Counted from the stretch's first letter, positions 27,395-37,740 are shown. The stretch: 64,000 nucleotides of DNA from Geomesophilobacter sediminis (GCF_016458275.1 NZ_JAEMHM010000021.1:50573-114572), one strand, 5' to 3'. Notes: generated by a model not told the origin, from the sequence alone. Translations and numbers: made by a program.

Positions 27395-27625
27395 GGTTGA
27401 TCTCCCGGGCAGGGGAGGGTGGCGGAGCGAGATGGGGTGCCCCCTTGCTCCGGCCGGCGGCTGCGGCGCAGGGACGTGGTTCCGCAGGGAACGCGGCGGG
27501 CTCTCCCGTTGCACCTCAGTTTGATGGTACTCCGGCTGAGCGGAAATTAACAGGGGACGCGGGAAGGGGGCCTACGGGGAGGGGTGGTCGGGGCAGGACC
27601 GCCTGCCCCTGGGAGGAAGGGATCG

Positions 27626-29491
27626 TCAGGCGGCGGCCCCGGGACCCGGATTCGGGGGGGCGAGGGGGCTCGGTTGACCCGCTGCGGCCGGGGAGCCCGG
27701 CGCCGCGGCAGCGAGGCGGCTTTGAAAATCGTCCACCAGGTTTGCCAGGGAGATGTGCCGGTTCACCCCGCCGATGGTCCGGTCCACCCCGGTAACGCGC
27801 AGGATGTCGCGTACCTCCGCATGCGCTTCCGCCACCCGGAACCGGACCCCCTCCCGGGAGAGCTTCTCCTCGAGCTGGGCCAGCATCCGGGCGCCGGCGG
27901 CGTCGATATAGGGTGAGTTGGAAAGATCGCACACGACGAGCTGCACCGGGATCGTCTGGCTGTGGACCATGTCGATGACCTTGCGGTCGATGTTCTCCAC
28001 GTTGAAGTAGAGCAGGGGGGCTTCGACGCGGAACAGGAAGAGCCCCGGCACCAGCTCGTTGTCCGGGTGGCGCTGGACGTCGGAAAAGCGGGAGGAGCCG
28101 GGAATCCGCCCCAGCACCGCGACGTGGGGCCGGGACATCAGCCGGAGCAGGAACAGGATCGACGCGATGGCGGAAACGAGCACCCCGTTCAGGATGCCAA
28201 AGCAGAGCACGCTGAAAAAAGCGACGACCGCGATGTTGAATTCGGTCCGGCTGATGCGCCACAGGCGCCGGAAGTCCGCGATGCTTACGAACCGGGAGAT
28301 CGCGGCCAGGACGATCGCGGCGAGCACCGCCTGGGGGAGGTTGGTGAGCAGACCCGCTACCCAGAAAAGGACCAGGATCAGGGTGATCGACGCGAAGAAA
28401 AGGGAGAGTGGGGTGCGGGCTCCGGCTCCCTCGTTCACCGCCGACTGCGACAGCCCTCCCGCCACCGGGTACCCCTGCCCCAGCCCCGCGATCAGGTTCG
28501 CCGCCCCGAGCCCGAGGAGCTCCTGGCGGGAATCGACGGCGTAGCCGTGCTTGGCGGCGAAGGTGCGGGCGGCGGCGATGCTTTCGACATAGGAGAGGAG
28601 AAAACAGGCGAAGGCGAGCTTCGACAAACCCTCCAGGTGCTCCAGGCCGACCCGGGGGAGGTGGAAGGGGGGCAGCCCGGCGGGAATGGACCCGACGACC
28701 TGGACCCCGGCACCGGTCAGTCCGAACAGGGAAACCGCCAGGGTGGAAACGGCGACTACCGCCAGGGCGAAGGGACGGCGCGGGAAATACCGCTCCGCCA
28801 CCAGGAGGATGGCCAGGGAGGCGGCCCCGACTCCCAGGGTGACCGGGTTGGTCGCGGGAAGCTGTTCCGTGAGCACCTCGATGCGCCGGAAGAAGTTTTC
28901 TCCCCCCCCGGGGAGCCCGAAAAGCTTGGGGAGCTGCGTTACCGCGATGCTGAGCGCGGCCCCCGCCTTGAAGCCGATCAGGATGGTCTCGGAGATGAAA
29001 TTGACAAAGGAGTTCAGGCGCAGGGCCCAGGCCAGAAGACAGATCACGGCGACCATCACCGCGGTGACCGCAGTCATCGAGGCATAAAGGGCCGGATCGT
29101 TTCCGGCCATTCCCCCCACCACGCTCGCCACCATGACCGAGATGGCGGCGGTCGGGCCGATGGCAAGGTGCCGGGAGGTGGCGAACAGGGCGTAGACCAG
29201 CCCGGATGCGATGTAGCAGTAGAGGCCGATCTGCGGATTCACCCCGGCGAGGACCGAGTAGGCGAGCGCAACGGGTACGGCGTAGGCGGCGAGGGTGACG
29301 CCGGCGAAGAGGTCGTGGCTGAGCCGCGGGGTCCGATACTCGGGGAGCCACCCGACGATCGGGAGGAGCCGGGCCAGCCGGGATGCCCCGCCGCGTCTTC
29401 TGTCTTGCGCCTCGTTGCCGTTATCAGGTGCCACGTCCCCTCCGAGCTGACCAGCGCCCCCAGCATAGCACAGGTGCCCCGCGCTACTCAT
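27626..29491 (-). CDS. SulP-family anion permease with STAS domain
   Basis: A 621-residue inner-membrane transporter. The SulP core has YCYIASGLVYALFATSRHLAIGPTAA (shown here only in part: YALFATSRHLAIGPTAA), GFKAGAALSIAVTQLPKLFG and NEGAGARTPLS. The C-terminal STAS domain (about 480-590) includes VVCDLSNSPYIDAAGARM. Family substrates include sulfate, bicarbonate and dicarboxylates; the residues do not decide among them. The ATG is chosen because AAGGAGC lies 9 nt upstream; a GTG 19 codons later has a badly spaced site. It is divergent from the KdpD gene. Confidence 0.88.
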   Translation of the reverse strand: MSSAGHLCYAGGAGQLGGDVAPDNGNEAQDRRRGGASRLARLLPIVGWLPEYRTPRLSHDLFAGVTLAAYAVPVALAYSVLAGVNPQIGLYCYIASGLVYALFATSRHLAIGPTAAISVMVASVVGGMAGNDPALYASMTAVTAVMVAVICLLAWALRLNSFVNFISETILIGFKAGAALSIAVTQLPKLFGLPGGGENFFRRIEVLTEQLPATNPVTLGVGAASLAILLVAERYFPRRPFALAVVAVSTLAVSLFGLTGAGVQVVGSIPAGLPPFHLPRVGLEHLEGLSKLAFACFLLSYVESIAAARTFAAKHGYAVDSRQELLGLGAANLIAGLGQGYPVAGGLSQSAVNEGAGARTPLSLFFASITLILVLFWVAGLLTNLPQAVLAAIVLAAISRFVSIADFRRLWRISRTEFNIAVVAFFSVLCFGILNGVLVSAIASILFLLRLMSRPHVAVLGRIPGSSRFSDVQRHPDNELVPGLFLFRVEAPLLYFNVENIDRKVIDMVHSQTIPVQLVVCDLSNSPYIDAAGARMLAQLEEKLSREGVRFRVAEAHAEVRDILRVTGVDRTIGGVNRHISLANLVDDFQSRLAAAAPGSPAAAGQPSPLAPPNPGPGAAA

Positions 29492-29753
29492 TAACAAAAT
29501 GCTCCTTCCGCGCCGTAACCATCTGATTACATTTGCCGTCGGGAAGGGCACAATGGGAGGCCAAGCCGCGCCGGTACTTGTCCACCCGTCGGCAGGTGGT
29601 ACCTTAAAACAGCAGTGCCTGTCGTTTTAATGACTGGGGACCCCTCCGGGGGACGCCCGTCGGCAATTCCGCATCCGTTTCCGGGACCCTGGTGTCCCTT
29701 AGGTCCCGGCAGATGATGATCTACCAGCCAGCCACAACCAGGAGCCGCAAGCC

Positions 29754-32411
29754 ATGCGTGACGACGAACCTGCTCGCCCCTCTCCCGAAGCGCTGTTGAA
29801 GAGTCTCAGGGATGAGGCGGCCCGGGAGGGGCGCGGGAAACTGAAGATGTTCCTGGGCTACGCCGCCGGAGTCGGCAAGACCTACACCATGCTCGAAGCG
29901 GCCCGGCAGCGGCGCGCGGAGGGGCGCGACGTCGTGGTGGGGTACGTGGAGACCCACGGGCGCGGCGAGACCGAGCTCCTTTTGGACGGGCTCGAGATCG
30001 TCCCGCGCGCCCAGATCCCGTACCAGGGGGTGCTCCTTCCCGAACTGGACCTGGACGCCGTGCTCGCCCGCCGGCCGCAGATCGCCCTGGTGGACGAGCT
30101 TGCCCACAGTAACGCCTCCGGATTGCGGCACGAGAAGCGCTGGCAGGACGTGGAGGAGCTCCTCGGCGCCGGGATCGACGTCTACACCACGCTCAACATC
30201 CAGCACTTCGAAAGCCTCAACGACGTGGTGGCACAGATTACCGGCATTGTGGTCCGGGAGACGGTTCCGGACCTGCTCCTCGATCAGGCGGACGAGATCC
30301 GGCTGGTGGACATCCCTCCCGAGGACCTGCTGCAGCGGCTCAAGGAAGGAAAGGTCTATCTTCCCGACCAGGCTGCGCTCGCCGCGGAGAAGTTCTTCCA
30401 GCCGGGGAACCTCATGGCGCTTCGGGAACTTTCCCTGCGCTGCACCGCTTCCCGGGTCGACGACCAGGTCCGCGCCTACATGGAGGCCCGCGCCATCACC
30501 GGTCCCTGGCCCGTGGCCGAGCGTATCATGGTCTGCGTGAGCGGGAGCCCGTTTTCCGAGCGGCTGATCCGGACCGCGCGCCGCCTCGCCGACGAGTTGA
30601 AGGCCCCCTGGCATACCGTCTACGTGGAACCCCCCGGCAACAGGCGGCAGCTGCAGGAAAACCGGTCCCGGGTCTGGAAGGAGCTGCGCCTGGCCGAAAG
30701 CCTGGGGGCCCAGGTGGCCAACCTGACCGCCACCTCGGTCGCCGAGGCCCTGGTCGATTACGCGGTGCGCAACAACGTCACCAAGATCGTGGTGGGAAAG
30801 CCCTCCAAGCCCCGCCTGGTGGAGCTGGTGCGCCAGCCGCTCGTGGACCGCATCATCCGTCTTTCCGGGCACATCGACGTCTTCGTCGTCAGTATCGCCG
30901 GGGCGGAAAAGGCCCCGTCGCATCCCCCGCGGCGGGCGGCGCGTCAGGGCGGGGGATATCTCAAAAGCCTCGGGCTGGTCCTGGCCACCGTGCTGCTGTG
31001 CGAGCCGCTGCGCCCCTACCTCGCCCCCACCAACCTGGTGATGTTCTTTCTCCTGGCCGTCGTGCTCGCGGCAACCCGCCTGGGGCGCCGCGAGGCGGTG
31101 TGCACCGCCTTCCTCAGTGTCCTTTTCTTCGACTTCTTCCTGGTGCCCCCAACCTACACCCTGGCCGTTGCCGACACCGAGTATTTCATCACCTTTGCCG
31201 CCCTCTTCACGGTGGGCATGGTGATCAGCACCCTCGTCTCGCAGGCCCGGGAACGTGCCGAGGCGATCCGGGAGCGGGAGATGCAGACGGCGAGCCTTTA
31301 TTACCTCAGCCGTGACCTCGCCGTCGCCTCGGACCTCGGCGGGATTGTCGAAGCGATGGTGCGCAACATCGAGGAGAGCCTCAAAGCACAGTTGGTCGTC
31401 CTGTTGCCGGAGGGGGAACGGCTCGAGGTCAAGGGCCAAAGCGGCGGAATTACCCTTGCGGTGAAAGAGGCGGCGGTGGCGGACTGGGCCTTTCGCAACC
31501 GTTCCCCGGCGGGGGCGGGCACCGACACCCTGGGGTCGGCGGAGTTCCTCTTCCTCCCGTTGCAGACCGGCTCCGGCACTCTCGGGGTGGTCGGCGTCCG
31601 GTTGGCCGATCCGGAGGGATATCGCTCCCCGCTGAGCCGGCGGCTGCTGCAGGCTTTTGCGACGCAGAGCGCGCTGGCCGTCGAGCGGGTCCAGTTCGCC
31701 AAACAGGCCGAGCAGACGCAGATCCTGCAGGCGCGGGAAGGGCTGGAGCGGGCGCTGCTGAACTCGGTTTCCCACGACCTGCGCACGCCGCTCGTTTCCA
31801 TTTCCGGAGCACTCGGCGCGCTGCGAGACCGTGAGCATCCGGTCTCCGAGCCCGCGCGCCGCGAGCTTGTCGAGGGAGCGTGGGAAGAGGCGGTGCGTTT
31901 GAACCGCTTCGTTGGGAACCTGCTCGACATGACCCGCCTGGAGTCGGGGGCGCTCAAGGTGAAGGTGGTGCCGTGCGACGTCCAGGATCTGGTCGGATGT
32001 GCGCTGGCGGCTTTGGAGCCGCAGCTGGGGCGGAGGGCGGTCGAGGTGACCGTGCCGGAGGGCCTGCCGCTGGTTGCCATGGACATGGTCCTCATGACCC
32101 AGGTCCTGGTGAATCTGATCGACAATGCGCACAAGTATTCGCCCTGCGCCGAGCCGATCGGGATCGTCGCTGCCGTGGCGGACCACCAGCTCACCCTGGA
32201 GGTGGCCGACCGGGGCCGGGGAGTGCCGCCGGCGGACCTGAAGCGGGTTTTCGAGAAGTTTTACCGGATCCCGGTTCCCGAAGGAGCGGGGGGAACCGGA
32301 CTGGGGCTTTCCATATGCAAGGGGATCGTGGAGGCGCACGGCGGGAGCATCCGCGCCGAGAATCGCGAGGGAGGGGGCTTGCGGGTGATCGTTTCCCTGC
32401 CGGTGGATTGA
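29754..32411 (+). CDS. kdpD: KdpD-type sensor histidine kinase
   Basis: An 885-residue full-length KdpD. The N-terminal KdpD domain has a Walker A-like GYAAGVGKTYTM near residue 38 and VDELAHSN; a universal-stress-protein-like domain follows (about 250-385). Four closely spaced membrane helices (about 400-500), a GAF-like region (about 520-635), a HisKA domain with phospho-acceptor in NSVSHDLRTPL near 672, and HATPase with DRGRGVPP and GTGLGLSICKG complete it. KdpD senses K+ limitation or turgor and normally controls kdpFABC through KdpE. Neither kdpFABC nor kdpE is in this window. The ribosome binding site is GGAG, about 10 nt upstream. Confidence 0.9.
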   Translation: MRDDEPARPSPEALLKSLRDEAAREGRGKLKMFLGYAAGVGKTYTMLEAARQRRAEGRDVVVGYVETHGRGETELLLDGLEIVPRAQIPYQGVLLPELDLDAVLARRPQIALVDELAHSNASGLRHEKRWQDVEELLGAGIDVYTTLNIQHFESLNDVVAQITGIVVRETVPDLLLDQADEIRLVDIPPEDLLQRLKEGKVYLPDQAALAAEKFFQPGNLMALRELSLRCTASRVDDQVRAYMEARAITGPWPVAERIMVCVSGSPFSERLIRTARRLADELKAPWHTVYVEPPGNRRQLQENRSRVWKELRLAESLGAQVANLTATSVAEALVDYAVRNNVTKIVVGKPSKPRLVELVRQPLVDRIIRLSGHIDVFVVSIAGAEKAPSHPPRRAARQGGGYLKSLGLVLATVLLCEPLRPYLAPTNLVMFFLLAVVLAATRLGRREAVCTAFLSVLFFDFFLVPPTYTLAVADTEYFITFAALFTVGMVISTLVSQARERAEAIREREMQTASLYYLSRDLAVASDLGGIVEAMVRNIEESLKAQLVVLLPEGERLEVKGQSGGITLAVKEAAVADWAFRNRSPAGAGTDTLGSAEFLFLPLQTGSGTLGVVGVRLADPEGYRSPLSRRLLQAFATQSALAVERVQFAKQAEQTQILQAREGLERALLNSVSHDLRTPLVSISGALGALRDREHPVSEPARRELVEGAWEEAVRLNRFVGNLLDMTRLESGALKVKVVPCDVQDLVGCALAALEPQLGRRAVEVTVPEGLPLVAMDMVLMTQVLVNLIDNAHKYSPCAEPIGIVAAVADHQLTLEVADRGRGVPPADLKRVFEKFYRIPVPEGAGGTGLGLSICKGIVEAHGGSIRAENREGGGLRVIVSLPVD

Positions 32412-32499
32412 GGGGCACTGCCGGTGCTTGCGGAAGTGAGAAGGACTGCGGCCGGGCACCGTACGCCGCGCCCCATCTTTGGGAAGGGGGGCGAGGGGA

Positions 32500-33105
32500 T
32501 TACCCCTGGGCCTCGATGGGCTCTGCCGGCTCGTCGGTGTGGAGCGGGCCGAGGAGGTCGGTGAGCAGTTCGGCGATCTTCTTGGGGGGGAGGACGTAAT
32601 CTACCGCGCCGGTCTCCGCCGCGGCCCGAGGCATGCCGTAAATGGTGGAGGACCTTTGATCCTGGGCGATGGTGATGCCGCCGATCTCCTTGAGGTAGCG
32701 GATCCCTTCGGCTCCGTCCTTCCCCATCCCGGTGAGGATGACCCCGATCAGGTTCGCCTCGGAGGGTTGCAGCGAATGCAGGGTGACGTCGACCGAGGGG
32801 AGGACGAAGTTCACCCGCGGACCGTCGAAAAGGGAGACCCGCTGGTTACCTTCCAGCTTCAGGTGTACTCCGCCCGGTGCCAGATACACGTGTCCGGTCT
32901 TCAGGTATTCACCCTCGCGGGCCAGTGCGACCGGCATGGAGCAGACCGCGTTCAGCCCCTCCGCGATCCGGAAGTCCATCGCCGCGGTGATGTGCAGCAC
33001 CACCACGAAGGAGGCGTTGAGCGGCGGGAGCTCGCGGAAGAGCTCCTTGAGGGTCATCGGCCCCCCGGTGGACACACCGATGATGACGAGATTTCGGTTA
33101 CTCAT
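32500..33105 (-). CDS. Stand-alone CheB-type protein-glutamate methylesterase domain
   Basis: A 201-residue protein consisting of a CheB catalytic domain only. The triad is visible: Ser in GVSTGGP near residue 12, His in VLHIT near 38, and Asp in LTGMGKDGAEG near 132. It lacks the N-terminal receiver that controls normal CheB. The receiver-only gene upstream overlaps it by 8 nt, so the two products are probably made together. It could demethylate a chemoreceptor; the nearest receptor gene in the window is 16 kb away. Confidence 0.85.
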   Translation of the reverse strand: MSNRNLVIIGVSTGGPMTLKELFRELPPLNASFVVVLHITAAMDFRIAEGLNAVCSMPVALAREGEYLKTGHVYLAPGGVHLKLEGNQRVSLFDGPRVNFVLPSVDVTLHSLQPSEANLIGVILTGMGKDGAEGIRYLKEIGGITIAQDQRSSTIYGMPRAAAETGAVDYVLPPKKIAELLTDLLGPLHTDEPAEPIEAQG

Positions 33106-33493
33106 GCGGATTCACGAGCGTCTGCTGCAGCTTTAGATAATAGTTCAGGGTTTCCAGGAGCTGCTCGGGGGCGAAGGGTTTGGTGAGGTAATCAGTCACG
33201 TATTCCTGCATCCCCTCCATCTTGGCATCCGGCTCGCCGACTCCGGTCAGCATGATGATGATGTTCCCGGGGTAGAGCCCCCGTCCGATGATCTCCCGGA
33301 TGGTGTCCCAGCCATCCATCTCCGGCATCATGATGTCCATCAGGATCAGTCCGCGAAAACCACCGGTCAAGAGCCGCAGGCACTCCGGGCCGCTGGCCGC
33401 AGGGGTAACCTCGATTCCGGTCCCCTCGCAGGTCATCTCCACCGATGCGCGAACGTACTCGTTATCGTCTACAATCATCACATTCTGGGGCAT
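33098..33493 (-). CDS. Single-domain response regulator
   Basis: A 131-residue receiver domain without output domain. The acidic pocket is DDNEY, the phospho-acceptor Asp is in LMDIMMPEMDGWD (about residue 54), and the switch Thr (MLTGVG) and conserved Lys (TKPF) are present. The start MPQNVMIVDD matches family length; the open frame upstream is not supported. It overlaps the start of the CheB-like gene, and the pair resembles a CheB split into two polypeptides. The cognate kinase is not identified; the convergent KdpD gene is a neighbour but not an obvious partner. Confidence 0.87.
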   Translation of the reverse strand: MPQNVMIVDDNEYVRASVEMTCEGTGIEVTPAASGPECLRLLTGGFRGLILMDIMMPEMDGWDTIREIIGRGLYPGNIIIMLTGVGEPDAKMEGMQEYVTDYLTKPFAPEQLLETLNYYLKLQQTLVNPHE

Positions 33494-33690
33494 GTTGTCA
33501 CAACCTCTGGGAGTTCTGGGGTACCGCAGAATACATGTTTCCCCGGCGTGCTGCAAACGGAAAAATCGCATCGGTTGTCCTGTTTTGCTGGTTTTGGGCT
33601 CGGGTTGATCGGCAACGCCGAACGGTGCATTCGGTAACGCAAATAGGGTGCGCCGGACGAAGTCCCGAAACAGCGGGAAAGGGGGTGGCC

Positions 33691-34176
33691 ATGATCGAGG
33701 ATGAGCGTGAGGAACTCCCGTTGGCGGAGGCGACGCGGAACATCCTGGAGGAATGCCGCATGGTGCTGCCCGGCATCCAGGCGCTCTTCGGATTCCAGCT
33801 GATTGCGGTCATCAACCAGGGTTTTGACCAGAAGCTGGACGCGCAGCTGCAGCGGCTGCACCTGGCATCGACGCTTTTGGTGGCGGTCGCCGTGGCGCTG
33901 GTGATGGCGCCGGCGGCGTATCACCGGCAGGCGGGACTCAAGGAGGTGACCGGCGAGTTCATTCTGGTTGCCTCGCGGCTGCTGCTTTGGTCGATGGTTC
34001 CGCTCATGATCGGGGTGAGCCTGGAATTCTACGTGGTTGCATCGGTGATCCTGGAGGTGCCGGCGGTCGCCCTCGTGATGGCCGGCCTGCTGTTGCTCCT
34101 GTTCTCGGTCCTGTGGTTCGTGCTCCCCCGGTCCCGGCTGCTGCGCAAGCTGGCGCGGTGGTCACCGAGGCAGTGA
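33691..34176 (+). CDS. DUF6328-like four-helix membrane protein
   Basis: A 161-residue integral membrane protein with four hydrophobic segments. The N-terminus LEECRMVLPGIQALFGFQL and the following QLQRLHLASTLLVAVAVAL and MAPAAYHRQ are typical of the DUF6328 family. Function unknown. The ATG follows GGGAAAGGGGG; longer open frame to the left covers the regulator's upstream region and is not supported. Confidence 0.72.
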   Translation: MIEDEREELPLAEATRNILEECRMVLPGIQALFGFQLIAVINQGFDQKLDAQLQRLHLASTLLVAVAVALVMAPAAYHRQAGLKEVTGEFILVASRLLLWSMVPLMIGVSLEFYVVASVILEVPAVALVMAGLLLLLFSVLWFVLPRSRLLRKLARWSPRQ

Positions 34177-34211
34177 GCAATGAGCAATGAGCGGGCCTCG
34201 ATTGGAAAGGT

Positions 34212-34236
34212 AGGGGCGCAGCATCCTGCGCCCGTC
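34212..34236. repeat. Dispersed palindrome B
   Basis: GGGGCGCAGCATCCTGCGCCC, one change at the centre. A short AATGAGC direct repeat (AGCAATGAGCAATGAGC) lies just upstream at the end of the preceding gene. Confidence 0.7.
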
Positions 34237-34367
34237 AACCTTTGCTGCTCGGGACGTGGCTTCCCGGCTGCCGGTGTCTGCCGGTGATTCTGCTTGACCT
34301 CGCCGGCCTAAGATTGCAAAATGCGGCACTTTCAAGGTTTTTGCTGCGGGTTGTGCAGGAGGGTGGG

Positions 34368-34991
34368 ATGGGGGATTACGGGGTAGTGGTGCTGGACTTC
34401 GAGACGACGGGACTTTCACCGCTCTCCGGGGACCGGGTGATCGAAGTAGGGGCGGTGCTGGTGGAGAACAACGTGGTGACCGACCGCTTCCAGAGCCTGA
34501 TGAACCCCGGCATGCGGGTGAGCCGCTTCATCGAGGAGTATACCGGCATCAGCAACGAGATGCTGCGCGATGCCCCGCCGGTCGGGGATGTGATGCAGCG
34601 GTTGACCGCCTTTTTGGACCGGCACCACCTGGTTGCCCACAACGCCTCTTTCGACCAGCGTTTTCTCGACGCCGAGCTCTCCCGGTTGCAACTGCGCCGC
34701 AAGGCGGAGTTCGCCTGTTCTCTCCTGGTCGCGCGCCGGCTCTATCCCGAGGCTCCGAGCCACAGCCTGGGCGCCCTGGTCAACTACCGCAAACTCAAGA
34801 CCGACGGCGTCTTCCACCGGGCGCTGGCCGACGCCGAGATGACCGCGGGTCTATGGACCGCGATGATCCGGGAGCTGAAGAGCGACTACCGGCTGAAGCG
34901 GGTCCCCTTCGCCGTCATGCAGCGGCTGATGAAACTCCCCAAGCGCAACGTTCCCGACTACCTCCGCAAGCTTGCCGACGAGCAGGATTGA
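34368..34991 (+). CDS. DnaQ-type 3'-5' exonuclease (DEDDh)
   Basis: A 207-residue exonuclease of the epsilon/DnaQ family. Exo I is DFETTG (Asp and Glu), Exo II is AHNASFDQRFLDAEL, and Exo III is HRALADAEMTAGLW (His and Asp), so it is a DEDDh enzyme. The C-terminal 40 residues are basic (RLKRVPFAVMQRLMKLPKRN). It lacks the clamp- and alpha-binding features of replicative epsilon as far as I can see, so a repair or RNA-degrading role is also possible. GGAGG precedes the ATG. Its stop abuts the stop of the convergent gene with no spacer. Confidence 0.9.
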   Translation: MGDYGVVVLDFETTGLSPLSGDRVIEVGAVLVENNVVTDRFQSLMNPGMRVSRFIEEYTGISNEMLRDAPPVGDVMQRLTAFLDRHHLVAHNASFDQRFLDAELSRLQLRRKAEFACSLLVARRLYPEAPSHSLGALVNYRKLKTDGVFHRALADAEMTAGLWTAMIRELKSDYRLKRVPFAVMQRLMKLPKRNVPDYLRKLADEQD

Positions 34992-37223
34992 TCAGCGGCG
35001 CTTCTTAAGGGCGTCCTCGAAGAGCTCCGGGTCGCTGGTCGGGAGGAGACAGGTCCGGTTTTCGCAAAGATATGCCATCGCCTGATCTCCCTGCGCCGTC
35101 TTACCCTGCAGGGCGGGAACCAGTTCCGCCGCCCGGTTCAACTGCTCTCCCTCCGTCACCACCGCCAAAACCCGGTTCGGCAGGAACTCCCCGCGCAGCC
35201 TCCCCAAAAGCCATCCCGCCGATTTGCGGTCCCCCTCGGGCGCCACGATCAGGATCTGGCGGGGGAGGTCGAGGTGGAAGTCCAGGGCAAGGAGCATCTC
35301 GGACAGCGCGGTCGGATTGGCCGCCAGGGTCGAGGAAAAGGCCGAGAAGACCCGCTGGGCGCGGTCGCCGTACTCGGGTAGCTCGGTCAAAAGGTGCAGC
35401 CGGAGCAGGTTCATCGCCATCACCGAGTTACCCGACGGAATGGCCCCGTCATAGGAAGGCTTCTCCCGGGCGATCAACTCCTCGTGGCGCGGCCCGGTAG
35501 AAAAGAATCCCCCCAGCTCATCATCCTCGAAATCTCCCGCCACCACCGCCGTCAGTTCCTGGACCCGCTCCAGCCACGCCGGTTCACCGGTCGCCTCGAA
35601 GAGGTCGATCAGACCGGCAATGAAAAAGGCGTAGTCGTCCAGGAAGCCTTCCCCCTTCGGGCTCCCCTCCTGGTAGCTGTGGGCGAGCCTCCCGTCGCGC
35701 AGCATCTCTTCCAGTATGAAGGACGCCGTTTTGGCCGCCTGCTCCACCGCCGCGCCATCGTCCAGGATGAATCCCCCCTTGGCAAAGGCGGATATCGCCA
35801 GGCCGTTCCAGGAAGCTATAATCTTGCGGTCGGTGATCGGCTGCGGCCGGCGGGCGCGGGCCTGGTAGAGAAGCTCGCGCGACTCGTCCAGGATCCGGCT
35901 CGCCTCTTCCTCGGTCCGCCTCAGCTCCGCCGCCACCGCGGGGAGGTCACGGCTGCGGTGCAAGATGGTGCGCCCCTCAAAGTTCCCCCCTTCGGTCACC
36001 CCGAATACTGCCGCGACCAGATCGCCGCGGGTCTTGCCGAGCACCTCGGTCAGCTCCTGCGGCGTCCAGGTGAAGAAGTATCCCTCCTCGCGCTCCCCCT
36101 CCGGATTGAGGCTGTCGGCGTCGGTGGCCGAGTAGAAGGCGCCGCCGGGCGCGGCCATGTCGCGACGCAGGTAGGAGAGGACTTCGCGGGCCACCCGGGC
36201 GAATTCCCGATCGCCGGTGAGCTGGAACCCCTCCAGGTAGGTCACCGCCAAAAGGGCGTTGTCATAGAGCATCTTCTCGAAGTGCGGGATGCGCCAGTGC
36301 GAATCGGTGGCGTAGCGATGGAAGCCGCCGGCGACCTGGTCGTAGATCCCGCCGCGGGCCATGTTGCGCAGGGTGAGGTAGCAGGCGCGCAACAGGTCCG
36401 GGTCCTCGGTGCGCCGGTATTCACGGAACAGCAACCGGACCGGGAGCGAACTGGGGAATTTCGGCGCGCCGGTCACGCCGCCGTTCACCGTATCCATCCG
36501 CTCCCGGTAGATGTGGATCGCCCGTTCCATCGCCTCGCGCTGCGGCACCTCCCCGGCTTCGGCCGGCGCGAGCATGCGGCGCACCGCTTGCGTCAGTTGC
36601 TCCGAGCTCTGCGCCACCCGTTCCGGGTCCCGGTCATAGGCGCTGCGCAGGATGCGGAGCACCTCCAAAAATCCGGTCCCATGGCCACCCCCCTTGGGCG
36701 GGAAGTAGGTCCCCCCGTAGAAAGGCTTCCCTTCCGGCGTCAGCCACATGTTGAGCGGCCAGCCCCCCTGGCCGGTCATCGCCTGCAGCGCGCTCATGTA
36801 GACCGCGTCCAGGTCCGGCCGCTCTTCCCGGTCGATCTTCACCGGAATGAAGTTCGCGTTCAGGTACTCGGCGATCTCCTCGTCCTCGAAGGACTCCTCC
36901 TCCATGACATGGCACCAGTGGCAGGTCGCGTAACCGATACTGACCAGAAGCGGCCGGTTCAGCTCTTTAGCCAAGTCGAGTGCCTCCTTGCCCCAGGGGA
37001 ACCAGTTCACCGGGTTGTGGGCGTGCTGGAGGAGGTAGGGGCTCGACTCCAGGAAGAGCCGGTTGGTGTAGCGCGCCGAGCCGTCCGGGAGAAGGTGCCG
37101 GGTGCGCGGCCGGTAATCGGTGCCGCGCCGGACCAGGAGCGCCTCGAACCGTTCCACGGGGGGCGTCGGAAGTCCTTGGGTTCCGGGGAGCGGCTGGTAT
37201 TTAAGAGTACGTGGATCGGTCAT
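34992..37223 (-). CDS. Thioredoxin-domain protein, YyaL/DUF255 family
   Basis: A 743-residue cytoplasmic protein of the YyaL/SPATA20 type. The N-terminal thioredoxin-like DUF255 domain has the family signature [15 protein letters not shown] and the redox motif CHWC at 101-104. The larger C-terminal part is an (alpha/alpha)6-barrel like that of N-acylglucosamine 2-epimerases ([35 protein letters not shown]). Length is normal for the family and no break is seen. Biochemical function is unsettled. The ATG follows GAGGTGA. Confidence 0.92.
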   Translation of the reverse strand: MTDPRTLKYQPLPGTQGLPTPPVERFEALLVRRGTDYRPRTRHLLPDGSARYTNRLFLESSPYLLQHAHNPVNWFPWGKEALDLAKELNRPLLVSIGYATCHWCHVMEEESFEDEEIAEYLNANFIPVKIDREERPDLDAVYMSALQAMTGQGGWPLNMWLTPEGKPFYGGTYFPPKGGGHGTGFLEVLRILRSAYDRDPERVAQSSEQLTQAVRRMLAPAEAGEVPQREAMERAIHIYRERMDTVNGGVTGAPKFPSSLPVRLLFREYRRTEDPDLLRACYLTLRNMARGGIYDQVAGGFHRYATDSHWRIPHFEKMLYDNALLAVTYLEGFQLTGDREFARVAREVLSYLRRDMAAPGGAFYSATDADSLNPEGEREEGYFFTWTPQELTEVLGKTRGDLVAAVFGVTEGGNFEGRTILHRSRDLPAVAAELRRTEEEASRILDESRELLYQARARRPQPITDRKIIASWNGLAISAFAKGGFILDDGAAVEQAAKTASFILEEMLRDGRLAHSYQEGSPKGEGFLDDYAFFIAGLIDLFEATGEPAWLERVQELTAVVAGDFEDDELGGFFSTGPRHEELIAREKPSYDGAIPSGNSVMAMNLLRLHLLTELPEYGDRAQRVFSAFSSTLAANPTALSEMLLALDFHLDLPRQILIVAPEGDRKSAGWLLGRLRGEFLPNRVLAVVTEGEQLNRAAELVPALQGKTAQGDQAMAYLCENRTCLLPTSDPELFEDALKKRR

Positions 37224-37388
37224 AACGCGTCACCTCGATGGATAAGTACTGGGGCAGCAGTGCGACCTGCTTAATCTTGAAATATGAAGGTAGGAGTATA
37301 GCTCATCAATGAGCGATGATCAGAAAGACAACATCAATTTGCAGGGGAGCCTACGATGGGCCCTCCATACGCCACGCCGCAGGCGAGC

Positions 37389-37628
37389 TCAAGGACCCAT
37401 TTCTGTTAGGGTGACTGAAGAGGAAAACGAGGGGGGACGAACTAGGTAGGAGCGACATTCCTGTCGCGATTGCTGTACCAGTACACAAGCGTCAGTTCTT
37501 GCAGCGGTAGATGGTGAATGTTTCCGAAAGACAGAAAGGAAAGGCAGGCTGATGTCCAGGTTCACCTTGATCACAGGCCACGGTGACTCCAGTTCCAGAA
37601 TATGACGGTGCAGTTCGGTGCCTTGCAT
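37389..37628 (-). pseudogene. Possible ISL3-type transposase N-terminal remnant
   Basis: After GGGGGAGCT and ATG, the first 26 residues read like an ISL3 transposase start: LHRHILELESPWPVIKVNLD. After that the similarity is lost and the frame runs through a repeat D copy to a stop. If real it is a decayed fragment. No inverted repeats or further transposase parts were seen, so this is tentative. Confidence 0.3.
37446..37470. repeat. Dispersed repeat D, inverted
   Basis: GTAGGAGCGACATTCCTGTC, the reverse complement of the copies at 2113 and 11496, with GCGAT after it. Confidence 0.65.
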
Positions 37629-37740
37629 AGCTCCCCCGTTCACGAGCGCAGTAGAGTAAATCGGACCGGATTACCCACGGCAACCCCTGAACAGCCTTTG
37701 GGGGAAGCTTACGGTCTTGGCTCTGACATTTTCAAATTGG

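Noticed and set aside
34986..34997. Directly abutting stop codons of the convergent exonuclease and YyaL-type genes as a sign of sequence error
   Set aside because: Both proteins have complete, normal C-termini, so the tight packing is simply compact gene order.
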